A program made the translations under genes and the position numbers. A stretch of DNA of 64,000 bases from Bombardia bombarda (taxonomy: Eukaryota > Ascomycota > Sordariomycetes > Sordariales > Lasiosphaeriaceae): the NCBI GenBank assembly GCA_030512295.1, contig JAULSR010000002.1:3348001-3412000 (forward strand), read 5' to 3'. Shown piece by piece: positions 12,340 through 22,245 of the stretch (the stretch's first letter is position 1; every line of letters begins with the position of its first letter). The notes under the pieces were generated by a model. That model made no database searches, was not told the origin of the DNA, and worked only from the letters and a program-made list of their open reading frames with translations.

Positions 12340-12970
12340 TATATAACGAGAAGTATTGGGGCCCTGGGCACTGATACAGATATTTGTCGGATTATGAACT
12401 TCCTTTTTTTCTGGCCAACGACACCTTCGCTGATTCGCAAAATTGCCCCTGGGTGAGATGTTGCTTTCTTCAGGCAGGTATTGGGGTTGAATTTCCTTGT
12501 GTGTTAAACGACAAATTTTGGAAGATGAGCAGGATATAATGAACGGGCGGTACGGGCAGAGATGGATCGATGGAGAGACGAGCAGGGCAAATCGGAGTCT
12601 GCAGGATATGACACTCTTTCCCGTTACACACTATTTCCGCTAGGAACGTTGGTGCACACACGAGTTATAACAGATAAGTTTCTTTTTGTCTCGGTCAGGC
12701 TTGATTCTAGGCTTAGCAAAGCTCATCTCACGCTGTCATGAGGTCTCTTGGGTATATAATAACAAAGATTTGAAGGGGGAAAAGAAGCTGCTGCAGAACT
12801 CTGCTGGTGCAAAAAAAAAAAAAAAAAAAGCCAAAACCGCCTCCGATTCTGTCGTTAACGAGCAGTAAGCAACTTTTGAGCGGCATCAGTAGTCATGGTA
12901 GCTCGGCATGATTCGGCGTCATACGAGGGGAGGCGGTTCAATCATCCTCCTCTTCAACGTCTTCAGCTCT
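12340..12970. other. convergent 3' region
   Basis: This lies between the stops of the Clr5-domain and Nse2 genes. It holds a poly-A run of about 19 at 12811-12829. No gene is supported. Confidence 0.5.
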
Positions 12971-14254
12971 TCAGCGAGAACAGTTCGCCCGCTCTCTCTT
13001 AATGTTAATTGATCTTTCGATGCTTATACTCACGTCGCCGGCGTCATTGACCTCAATGTCAGATGTGTCGTCGACATCCCGCCTCCTGGCCTGCTCGGCT
13101 CGTTTGATTTTCCGCAGTATCAAGTCATCAAGATATAAGTCCTTGACTTGTAATTCCTGAGATAGTGTCAGCAACATATAATAACAACATCCTAGTGAGA
13201 CAGGGGTGCCCCGTACCTTGGAGCAGACAGGGCACTGTGCTGTACCGCCATTGGTGCGCAAAAAGTCCAAGATAGCCGACTTTTCGAATGTGTGCTTGCA
13301 CTTGTGGTTGCTATATGGCTCCTTCATCGTCTGCAGTGATAAGGGGCACTTGAGGTCAATGATTTCGCGCTCGATCATTAGGTCATCATCGTCACCATCG
13401 GCTGCCGCCCCAGTAGTCGGCCTACCAAGGGCATCAAACCAAGTGGAGGCGTCTGGCAGCGGAACTTGGTCCTCTGGATGCACAGCATCATGCCACGTCT
13501 TCTTGAACGAGATGTAATCGTTGTTCAACCCATAGCGCTCATGGGCGCTCAAGGCATTGTACTCGTCGGCCTTGCTTTCCCGCGCACTCTTGAGCAGCTC
13601 TCGCACACCCGTCAGGGGTGTCTCATCCTCACGATCGGGCATATCCTCATCATCGTCCTCAGCCGCACCATCGTGCTCTTCGTCGTCCACGTCCTCCCCA
13701 TCGCTATCGACAGGAGGGCGTTTGGGTCCCTTGCGTTTCCGGCCCCGGTGCTGTGGTTCCCTTCGTGGCTTTTGTGCGCTAATCTGCTCCTGTACCACAG
13801 CGAGCACCTGCCTCTCATCCTCTAGCTCGGCGCGACGGTCAATCACCTCGCGCATCGCTGCCTCGGATTCGTCAGTCAAGGTTGCCACCACGGACTCCAT
13901 CCTTGCTGTGTACTCCTCCTCCTCGACCTCCCACTCTGTCTTTTCTGTGACACCGAGGGCCTGGCGCCGCTCGACAACCAAGGCCAGATGGCTGCGGCGT
14001 AAGAACAAGATGTCATTGATAGTGCCAACGCTGTCTCGCAGATAGCCGGCCGATTTGACGAGATGCTGCTCGTACCTGCGAGTCTCTCGATTTTTGGATA
14101 TCTCGGCCAGGGCGCGCTTGGCCGCATCGTTCATAGGATATGCGGGTGGTTCGTACGGCGGCAGCTCGGCGGGGTCACGACGGGACGCAGATGATGCAGA
14201 GCCCGAGGCAGTAGTGCGAGGGCGGTGCGAGCCCTGGACCAGTCGTGGTGGCAT
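12971..14254 (-). CDS. NSE2: Nse2/Mms21-type SUMO E3 ligase of the SMC5/6 complex
   Basis: Exons 14254-13217 and 13156-12971 with a 60-nt intron (GTACGG...CTCAG) that removes an in-frame insertion inside the RING-like domain. The product is about 407 residues. The SP-RING (zf-Nse) signature is clear: IIDLKCPLSLQTMKEP, then NHKCKHTFEKSAI, then AQCPVCSK. The N-terminal two-thirds is helical with charged, Asp/Glu-rich stretches, as expected for the part that docks on Smc5. The family promotes SUMOylation during DNA repair and recombination. The C-terminal end is uncertain: a GTGAGT donor lies in the last codons, and splicing it could replace the final residues with a different tail. Confidence 0.9.
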   Translation of the reverse strand: MPPRLVQGSHRPRTTASGSASSASRRDPAELPPYEPPAYPMNDAAKRALAEISKNRETRRYEQHLVKSAGYLRDSVGTINDILFLRRSHLALVVERRQALGVTEKTEWEVEEEEYTARMESVVATLTDESEAAMREVIDRRAELEDERQVLAVVQEQISAQKPRREPQHRGRKRKGPKRPPVDSDGEDVDDEEHDGAAEDDDEDMPDREDETPLTGVRELLKSARESKADEYNALSAHERYGLNNDYISFKKTWHDAVHPEDQVPLPDASTWFDALGRPTTGAAADGDDDDLMIEREIIDLKCPLSLQTMKEPYSNHKCKHTFEKSAILDFLRTNGGTAQCPVCSKVRGTPVSLGCCYYMLLTLSQELQVKDLYLDDLILRKIKRAEQARRRDVDDTSDIEVNDAGDVSISIERSINIKRERANCSR

Positions 14255-15395
14255 GGCGAAGGTTGGTGGGGTGGGAGTGATGGTGGATGGCGGATGGCGG
14301 ATGGTGGATAATGGGACGAGTGGACAGAAGTGTTACGATCTCGTCTAATGGTGTATGGTTTAAAAATCGACGTGGGCGCCTTCCCAGCTGCCGTGTACCC
14401 CGAACTGTCTAAAGTCTAGACCACCTGGCCGCCTTGCAGGTGAGTCGCGTTGGAATGGGACGGGCCCGTCGGAAGATTGCAGTGGTGCAGCCGTCAAAGA
14501 CTCAAAGGTGATCTAAGACACGGCCTTTGAATTGCGGAGTAGTGGTGCGATGGCGACGGCGATGGCGATTGCAGACAGACTGAGCCTGCCGAGAGAATCG
14601 TGAGGATACTCAACCAATCCTTTTCGGTGGAGGGGTGGGACTTGGAATAGCGCGTTTTGGCAGGAGCAACCTTGACGGGGAAACGCGTAGATCGCAGACG
14701 TTAGATGCCTGCCCTGGGTGGAATGAAATTGAAGTCCAGATGATGGGAAGGGCGCGTCGCGCTTGCGCTTTCGGTCGGCATAGAGGCGCACCTGCTACCT
14801 ATTTGCAGTTAGCTTCGATCTCGCTATGTCGTTGGCTGAGCTCAAAGTGAGATTTTATTACTCCTTACCTCATCTCTCTATTGCTAGCGCGTGCTGCCAC
14901 TGGTGGCCCCTTGCTGTAGTGACGGATGCCGGCAGCACGGACTGTCAGTGGGTGGAAACACCAGTGGAGGGGCTGCTCGAGAGGGGCAAGAGGGAAGGGG
15001 CCCGAGGGTTGGAGCAATCAAAGTTCGATGGGTTTCCCCCAATCCCCATAGCTTTTCCCCAACTGACGAGTAACATCTCAATTGGTCCGACTTGTGACAT
15101 CAGATTGACCCTGCACAACAGGACAAACTCCCGCGAGTTGCTTCAGCCTCATCGAACCATGACGAGATAGAGTCGCGCGACTACCTCATCCCGCAGAAAA
15201 ATCACTTTCAGGCTCTTGTGTTTTGTGAAGCCTCGATCCGCTTCGCATTTAGCTTAGTACAGTACAGTACGGCTGGACGAACAGGAGGGATAGAGGGAAA
15301 GGCGGGCAGGCAGATAGGCAGGCAGGCTGACATCCGAGACTGATGAAAGAGTTTCGGACAAGATGTGAAGTCTTGCTCTTCACTGCCTACTACCT

Positions 15396-15431
15396 TCCTA
15401 CCTACCTACCTACCTACCTACCTTCCTACCT
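15396..15431. repeat. CTAC tetranucleotide microsatellite
   Basis: About nine copies of the unit also seen near 1.0 kb. Confidence 0.9.
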
Positions 15432-16745
15432 ATACACACTAGACGAGCTCTCGTCTCAGGCTAGACCGAGACACACGATGCAGTCAGACAGACAATAATT
15501 AGCTGGTCAGCCACGCATCTGGTCAGTCACTTTTTCAAACAGACGATCTGGCACGACACAACAGCATCTCTCCATCCAGATGGGTAATGGGCAACGAGCA
15601 TGGAGCATGGAGCAAGCTTCGGCTTCTCTCGGGCCCTCTCTCCGCCTTTCGGCTGTCCAGTGCCGCATCACTGCACTCTGGTCAGCGGCAACGGACCTGC
15701 TTTCATCTGCCCGAGACCATCGGTTTCCATGTAATTCCCAGCGTGTAACGCTAGGATGTACGCGACTGTGCGACAAGCAGAGCAGCAGCAAAGCAAGGAG
15801 AACATACTGCGTGCCCGTCACAGAATCTCCTAGAAGCAATCGCTCTTTACTCCAGAAGAAGCGTCTACGAGGGCTTCATGCCGCCCGTTATGAGACCGCC
15901 TCCGATAGCAAGACATTCTAATCGGAGCCCGATGGGAAAAATAAGGGGGTGCTGCGATCGTGACGCGACAACAGACTTTGATGCAGGGATGCAGATGATG
16001 AACACTACTGCTCCGGCCTTCTGGGAGCTGACGAGCTTCCGTCCCGTCCAGTGATGTTGCTTCTGCCACTGTCACCGCTGCAGTCGGGTCTTACTCTCGG
16101 CTGGCCAGGGACGGATGGGGCCAGCGTTGTGGAAGTGAGTGATGGCAATCTACGGAATGCCGAGTTGGTGGCAGAGAAAAGACAAGCTCTGGATGAATGA
16201 AATCTGGAATTCTGGATGCCAAAAGCAGCCAGAAGGATGAGGGTCGACAGATGCATATGGTGCGGATCAAGCCGTCCGACCGCTGCAGCTTTGGCCTGTT
16301 GCGAGTGGAGCACTATGCGAGGCGATGGGGGTGTTATGGGGTGCGTGGGCGCTGTTGTTTGGTTCGATCCACGCCGCCGGCGCGATGGCTCCAGATCTCG
16401 ACCAGAAATGCTTTTGCTGCCATCGTCACTAGGGCACCTTCCCAGTCAGTCTTGGCATCCATCACGCACAGCCAGCCGGTCCCACCCTGCACCTTCCTCC
16501 TCACTTGTTGCTCGCCCTCCCCAGTTCCCAGTTCCCAGTTCCCAGTTCCCAGTCCCCAGTCCCCCACTGCGTCTACCTCACACTGCTTTGTACACAAAGC
16601 ATACTGCTAATACCGGTGACTCTGATGGTGTAGAGCTGCTAGGCAAAGCTCTCAACGCTGCCCTTTGCAGCAGGGAGCCGACACCTTACTCGCTAGTTCG
16701 CTCAGTGACTGGCTAGGATAGTCGGATGGCTGACCCCCCAGTGCT

Positions 16746-16797
16746 GTTGGGGCTGGTGTTGGGGCTGGTGTTGGGGCTGGTGTTGGGGCTGGTGTTG
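16746..16797. repeat. 12-bp minisatellite (TTGGGGCTGGTG)
   Basis: Four full copies plus a partial one in direct tandem. On the minus strand it reads as a Pro-Thr-Pro-Ala repeat within a 79-codon ORF, but nothing else supports coding. Confidence 0.9.
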
Positions 16798-16884
16798 GTG
16801 CATTGCTGGTGCCGTTTGCGTGTGCCGTTGGGGGCCCAGACGTTCCATAGAGCTCAACTACTGGGGCCTTTGCCATAAGGTTCC

Positions 16885-16917
16885 CGATCATAGTAGCTGC
16901 CGATGAGTTCCCCGATC
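16885..16917 (+). promoter_or_regulatory. candidate light-response element (CGATN cluster)
   Basis: Three CGAT motifs (16885 CGATC, 16901 CGATG, 16913 CGATC) lie within 33 bases, about 615 bases upstream of the LOV gene start. White-collar-type GATA factors bind pairs of GATN-containing repeats at light-induced promoters. The match is short, so this is weak evidence. Confidence 0.25.
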
Positions 16918-17529
16918 AAGACTAAGTGGTGAGAGAGTCTGCGTCTGCGTCTGCCTACTAGGCAAAGTTGATCCTATGCCAGACGGTCGAATGATCTGGA
17001 ACACGCTATAGCTCTATCACTGCTTCCCGCGTCAATGGAAAGCCCCTCTCTCCTCCTGTGCCTCAGAGCCTGCTCACTTGTGCTGTCATCGGCGATCTGC
17101 TTCAATTTATCGCGCCGAAGCCTGTGTCTCCTGTCGTCCCCGTCTCAGTCCCTGTCTTCATCTCCCTTCATTACCTGTCACAGCTTCTTCTCTGCAGATG
17201 GCACTGCTCTGGATCTCGATCGACGGAAACCGCCCCCGGCCGGACAAGCGTCAAGCCTGAGTTATATATCTTCGTGTGTTTCTTGTTTCTAGGTTTCTCC
17301 CCTCCCTTCTCGTTGCTTCTCGCCACGCCTACGTCTAGACTTCCACCTCGCTCACTTCATTGATCCAACTGGTTGACGTCTTGTCGTTACACTATCGATT
17401 CTCGTTCCGCTCGACCCAGGCTCGCCCGACTCAGAGCCTCAAGCTACATCCCGAACACACCAACCAGGATACGGCCTGATGCTTCAGTAGCGAAAGCCAC
17501 TGCATTATCAACCATAACTCGTCGCCGCC

Positions 17530-18171
17530 ATGGATCCCTCCTTGCTGCCGTTAGACAACCCACATGAATCCGCCGGCTATCAGGTATTCACTCCTGTAGA
17601 ATCAACGCTGGCCGTGTACATTTACTTATTCTGGCCTCACAGACCAATCAGGGTATCTTTCATGACCAACTCTACACTACAAGCCAATGGAACATGCTGC
17701 CGATTCTGGTTTGCCACCCCCACGTTCCTTTTATTGCATTTTCGGTTTCTTACCAGCCTTGTAGAGTCATCTTTATGCTCGCCCGAATCCCCAGGTGCAA
17801 ATCGTTGTAGACACCGATACTCCTTTCGTCATGTGCGATTTGAAGCAGCCTGACCAGCCGATCGTGTATGCCACGCCGTCATTTTACGATATGACAGGAT
17901 ACCACCAATCCGAGGTCATCGGCAGGAACTGTCGGTTTCTTCAAGTTCCCGGGGAGGAGTGGTACCCGTCTCGAGCATACCACAGGTCGACAGGGAGCGT
18001 ATCAAGAAGATGCGAAAAGCGGTTGAGAGGAACAAGGAGCTGCAAATCAAAGTGGCCAATTACAGGAGGAATGGACAGAAATTCATCAACATGCTCACCA
18101 TCATCCCCATTTGCTGGGGCACCACCGATCACAACCTTTCTCTCGGCTTTATGCAGGAGGTGCCAAGCTGA
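17530..18171 (+). CDS. short LOV-domain photoreceptor, Vivid/Envoy type (one-base frame break)
   Basis: Exon 1 is 17530-17583; exon 2 starts at 17795 after a 211-nt intron with a weak GTATTC donor. Exon 2 carries a LOV/PAS domain: FVMCDLKQPDQPIVYA, MTGYHQSEVIG, and the flavin-adduct motif GRNCRFLQ with its Cys. The second half, RERIKKMRKAVERNKELQIK then NYRRNGQKFINMLTIIPI and LSLGF, is in another frame. One extra G in the run at 17951-17954 joins the halves into a 143-residue protein ending just after the domain, as Vivid-type proteins do. Such proteins bind flavin, sense blue light and dampen white-collar signalling. The first exon is the least certain part. Confidence 0.8.
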
Positions 18172-20557
18172 TAACGACTATGCGATTCAAGCACAACAAA
18201 TACGGCGACAATCACAAACTGGCAACGTCGACGAGGGTATGAACAACAGCTGGACGAATGGGTGAATATCTGGGAAGGTTCACGGACACGCGGGTAAGAA
18301 ATATGGCGTTGTTTGGCATGCTTTAAACTGGCGAAGCATTTTGCAATTTCTTTTTATTATTTTCTTCCAGTCTAGAGGTATGCTGCTACTAGGCAAATTC
18401 ATGATACCCAATTTCTTTTTGTTTTCAACTTTCTTTCAACCTGTATAAGAATCATATTTCCTTGCTTTCTTTGCCACGACGAGTGACGACGAAACAAACC
18501 AATATAGGCGTTTCGGTCTTCTGGGTTGGGCAATATCAATTTACCCTACTACAACAACACAAAAGCGGTGCAGGGCGGTGCAGCATCTTCAAGCGACTTA
18601 TGATTAGACGAATCTTTCGAGGATCGGCTATACAGGCGGATAGGAGGGCTTAGAGCGGAAAAGGTGGCTTGGGTCGGTAGGATGAGGCAAACACATGGCA
18701 TTGGCTATTTATCATGACTCGGATTCTTTCAAGGACGGCATTGATGAGGTGTTGGTGGTTTGGGGGCCAAGTCGCTATTCATGAGTTTTTGTATTCTTTC
18801 AGTTTTATGTATGTACCATTAACGCATCGTCTTAGTCGATAGGGGCTTAAATACACAAGAGCACTACAAATCCACCCACCGTCTATTATAGTGGGTTTGA
18901 AATAGTTGCTACTGCTGACACAGAGTTATCCTAGCATGCCACTCCTACCCAACCAAGGCAAGCAGAACTCCGCCCTGTTAATACACCAGACCGATGATCT
19001 TCCTATACATCATCGCTAAAACTACCTACGATCCCTCCTCCCCGCCCACTCGAACTCCTCTTCCGCAACGTCTTCGCTCTTCCTCGATCTCCCGTACTCT
19101 TCGCCCAAACCTCCCTATCCTTCAACCGGTCATACTACCACGCCCCAAACAATACATCGATCTGCTCCCTCATCACCCCTGCCCTCGACGTCCACCCCAG
19201 CAGCTGCCTCCCGCCCACACGACTAACCCCCCCCCCCCCCCCCCCCCCCCCGGGCGGACCACAATCATCTCCGCCACAAACTACAAACTCCCCCACAGCA
19301 CAGGCCACGCGCACTCCGTCTCGAAACCACCCCCAGCGCGGAAACAATACCATCCCCACTGGGCTTAGCAACACGCAGATCTCGCGCAGGGCATCCAAAA
19401 GTCTGGCGCCGACGTCGAGGAAGCAGATGTTGGGATTTGAAATAAGAAAGAGGCGGGCGAGGAGGCGCTGCTGCTCTATACGGTGGGGAAAGGGAGGGGG
19501 AGAAGGAGTTGGGGAGTCAGATTGGCACATGATGGGAGATAAAGGGGGGAGAGACCGATGCCTCTTTTTCCTCTAGAGAATATCGTCATCCGTTCTCAGA
19601 CGTATACGCCTCGTCTGTCTGTCTGTGTACGTTCGAAAGGAAGCGGACAGGACAGACGTTGATGCCCCTATGCCGGACCCGACCGAGAGGCGCATCTCAT
19701 CTTGCATTTACCGTCCATCTGTCCCCGTCAGATACCAAGAATAATTCAAACGACTTCACCTATCCAACAGCGAGAATATTTTATTTGCAAAAGCACTTTT
19801 GCGGCTCGATAAAACCAGAGTGGTGACACAAACGGGCTGGTGACAAGGATTCTAGCAGTTACACACAGACATGTGTCCCTTATTGGTCCAACAGGATCGC
19901 ATTTCCGAATCGGGTGGTACGTTTGTGTGGGACCGACTTACACACGTATTTCGTAATCAAACAATTATTCCTAAGGTCAGCGGTCGGTAGGAATTACTCT
20001 AATTTCTCCCATTCTTAAGACACAGGAACAACGTCATATGGTGGTATCTATGTCCCGTATTTTGGATGATCTTATTCCTTCATCATCTCTTCATAAAGGT
20101 TAAAGGGCTTGGCTGTGAGGGGCGGCTGGAAAAGGGGTTAGGGGTATGTCAGCAATGAGCAACGACCCGGCCTGGAATGACAAGTGGCCTTTGTCCGCCG
20201 TTTCTCCGATTTCTTGGCAGCCAAGACACTTTACACAACTGATAGACGTTGGTAGTATGCAACCAATACAAAAGTATCGCAGACAATGATTCCAATTCCG
20301 ACTATTTACAAAATAGAAACTAGGCCCATGTAACTGACTTATGGACATGTATATATATGCACGCACACACACAAACAAACACTCAATGATATGATAATCT
20401 CTTTCTCGTTGGCATTCTCCTTTTTTCGGTGGTACATTCCTTCCTGCTCAACTGCTCGTTCACACACTCCAAGTCGAGAACCCCGCCATCTTACCCGCCC
20501 TGCCTGTTGTCTTTCTGCGGAAGATGACCGACATAAGGAGGTTCAAGGTTAAGTGCT
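18172..20557. other. 2.4-kb intergenic region
   Basis: It holds the 3' regions of the LOV and cellobiohydrolase genes. A stretch at about 19020-19560 has codon-like composition on both strands around a 25-base poly-C run, but no gene can be identified. Confidence 0.45.
19227..19251. repeat. 25-base poly-C homopolymer
   Basis: An uninterrupted run of 25 C on the + strand, flanked by TAA and GGGCGG. True length is uncertain given signs of homopolymer errors elsewhere in the window. Confidence 0.9.
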
Positions 20558-22245
20558 TTACTTGGGTGCCTTGAAGGTAGAGCCGATGGGGCCGAACTTG
20601 ATGTTGGCTGTTTTTGAAATATGAGGTTAGCATTCTTTATTCTCTGACTTTTCATTCGGAAGGGAAATGCAGAAGGAAAAACGCAAAAAGACCCACAGTA
20701 AATGACCTGGTTGCTCGACTGGCTGACCTCAACCTCAGAGGGGACACCCGACGAGGTATCGCAAGTACCGCGGCCCTTGCCGGGCTCATCGGGGCTGCTC
20801 TCAACAGGGAAGGTCGAGTCGAGCCACAGCATGTTGGCAAAGTGATCATCCCAGAGCGACATGACGAGCACCATGGGGGCGGCGACGCCCTTGCTGAACT
20901 GGGCGAAGCCGCCCGTGGCCTTGAAGACGTCGTCGTCGCCAAAGGCAATCTTTTGCTTCTCGCAGAACTCGGGCGTGATGCTGTTGCCCGGGTTGCCGTC
21001 GATGGTGCTCTCCGAGTTGGGGATCACCTTGCCGTCCTGCACGTAGAAGCGCTTGATCTCCGACAGCTGCCCGTTGCTGCCCTTGATGAACTGCGTCACG
21101 ACCGTCATCTTCTTCTTGGTGTTGACCGTCATGTCGGGGCCGTAGAAGTCCTTCACGCCCTGGCGGAACGAGTTGAAGTCGCATCCATCGGGATCGCAAG
21201 TGCCTGCGTAACGCGTCTCCGAGTACGTGCCACCGCAGTCGTCACCGGAGCAGCGGTGCTGGCCGACCGTCTTGCAGGGGTGGGGGGTATAGGCAGTCGA
21301 GATGGAGTTGGCCTCCCTGTGTAGCGCAAGCAGGTTAGAGTTAACTCAGTTTCTCCAGATCAGGGAGAGCGAATGGACAGAGCAGTAGTACATACCAGAT
21401 ATCCATCTCCGTGCAGCAAGATCCGTAGCCACCGGCACCGGCGTTGGGATCGTTGGAAGACTCCTTCCAGTTGGCGTTGTTGGCCTCGCCGTTGATGAAC
21501 TTGAGATCACGGGGGCACTGCGCATCGCAGTAGCCGGTACCGTACTTGGCGCCGGCCTTGTTGCCAGAGTACTTGGACAGACCGCCATCCTCGTCCATGG
21601 AGACGAAGTACAGAGCTCCATTAAGACCGCATCTAGGGCTTGTGTTAGACTTGGGGCCCAGAAGACACTGGTCGAGATAATCATTCCAATCGACTTACCC
21701 GAGCTTGGAAACATCTACATCGAAGGTGAACTCGTTGCCGAGCAGCGTGAACATCTGGTACTTGGTGGCGCTGGCCATCAGGTACAGACGGGATCCGATG
21801 TTGGTGGCTGTTTGTAAATGCACACATCAATAAACAAGCACTCTTCGACTGAACTCTTCGACTGAACTCTTCTCTCTGTTTGCTCCTTACCATATTCGCC
21901 CTTGGTGATGAACTTCAGGGTCAGGGCATTGCCGCTGGTCGAAGCACCATAGGTGGCTCCGTAGTTGGCACCATCAACAGCGCAGTTGGACGAGCACGTC
22001 TTGGCATCCTTGCAGATGGTCGAGTTCCACGTGTTGCCGTCGTAGCAGTTGGAGTAGCCGCCCTTGTCGTGAACCCAGCGCCAGTTGGCATCGATGGTGA
22101 CCTCGCTGTTCACGTTTGTGCAGGTGCCGCTGGCAGTGCACTTCTGCCACGTCATCTTGGGGTGAGTCTCGGTCGTCTGGGTGCCGACCTGCTGGGCAAC
22201 GGCCGCGCCCATAAGGGCCGCGAGAGCGGCGAACTTGGCGATCAT
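20558..22245 (-). CDS. GH7 cellobiohydrolase, catalytic domain only
   Basis: Five exons (22245-21891, 21807-21699, 21632-21396, 21316-20697, 20607-20558) give exactly 456 residues. The start encodes a signal peptide of about 17 residues (AALAALMGAAVA) ending before QQVGTQ. The catalytic motif EMDIWEAN spans an exon junction: nucleophile Glu230, Asp232 and acid/base Glu235 in precursor numbering. Many Cys for disulfides are present, for example GSCCTEMD and GYCDAQCPRDLKF. The protein ends at VIYSNIKFGPIGSTFKAPK with no linker and no CBM1. It should be secreted and release cellobiose from cellulose chain ends. An endoglucanase of the same family is less likely, because the length and loop regions look cellobiohydrolase-like. 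Confidence 0.95.
21838..21873. repeat. 13-bp direct duplication inside the first GH7 intron
   Basis: CTCTTCGACTGAA occurs twice back to back within the first intron. It adds length without disturbing the splice sites. Confidence 0.7.

Larger units (their letters stand above)
14255..17529. other. 3.3-kb intergenic region upstream of the LOV gene
   Basis: No coding gene is recognised. It contains a CTAC tract, an 8-bp CCCAGTT-type repeat (about 16520-16560), a 12-bp minisatellite and T/C-rich sequence that looks like a long leader just before the LOV gene. Confidence 0.5.
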
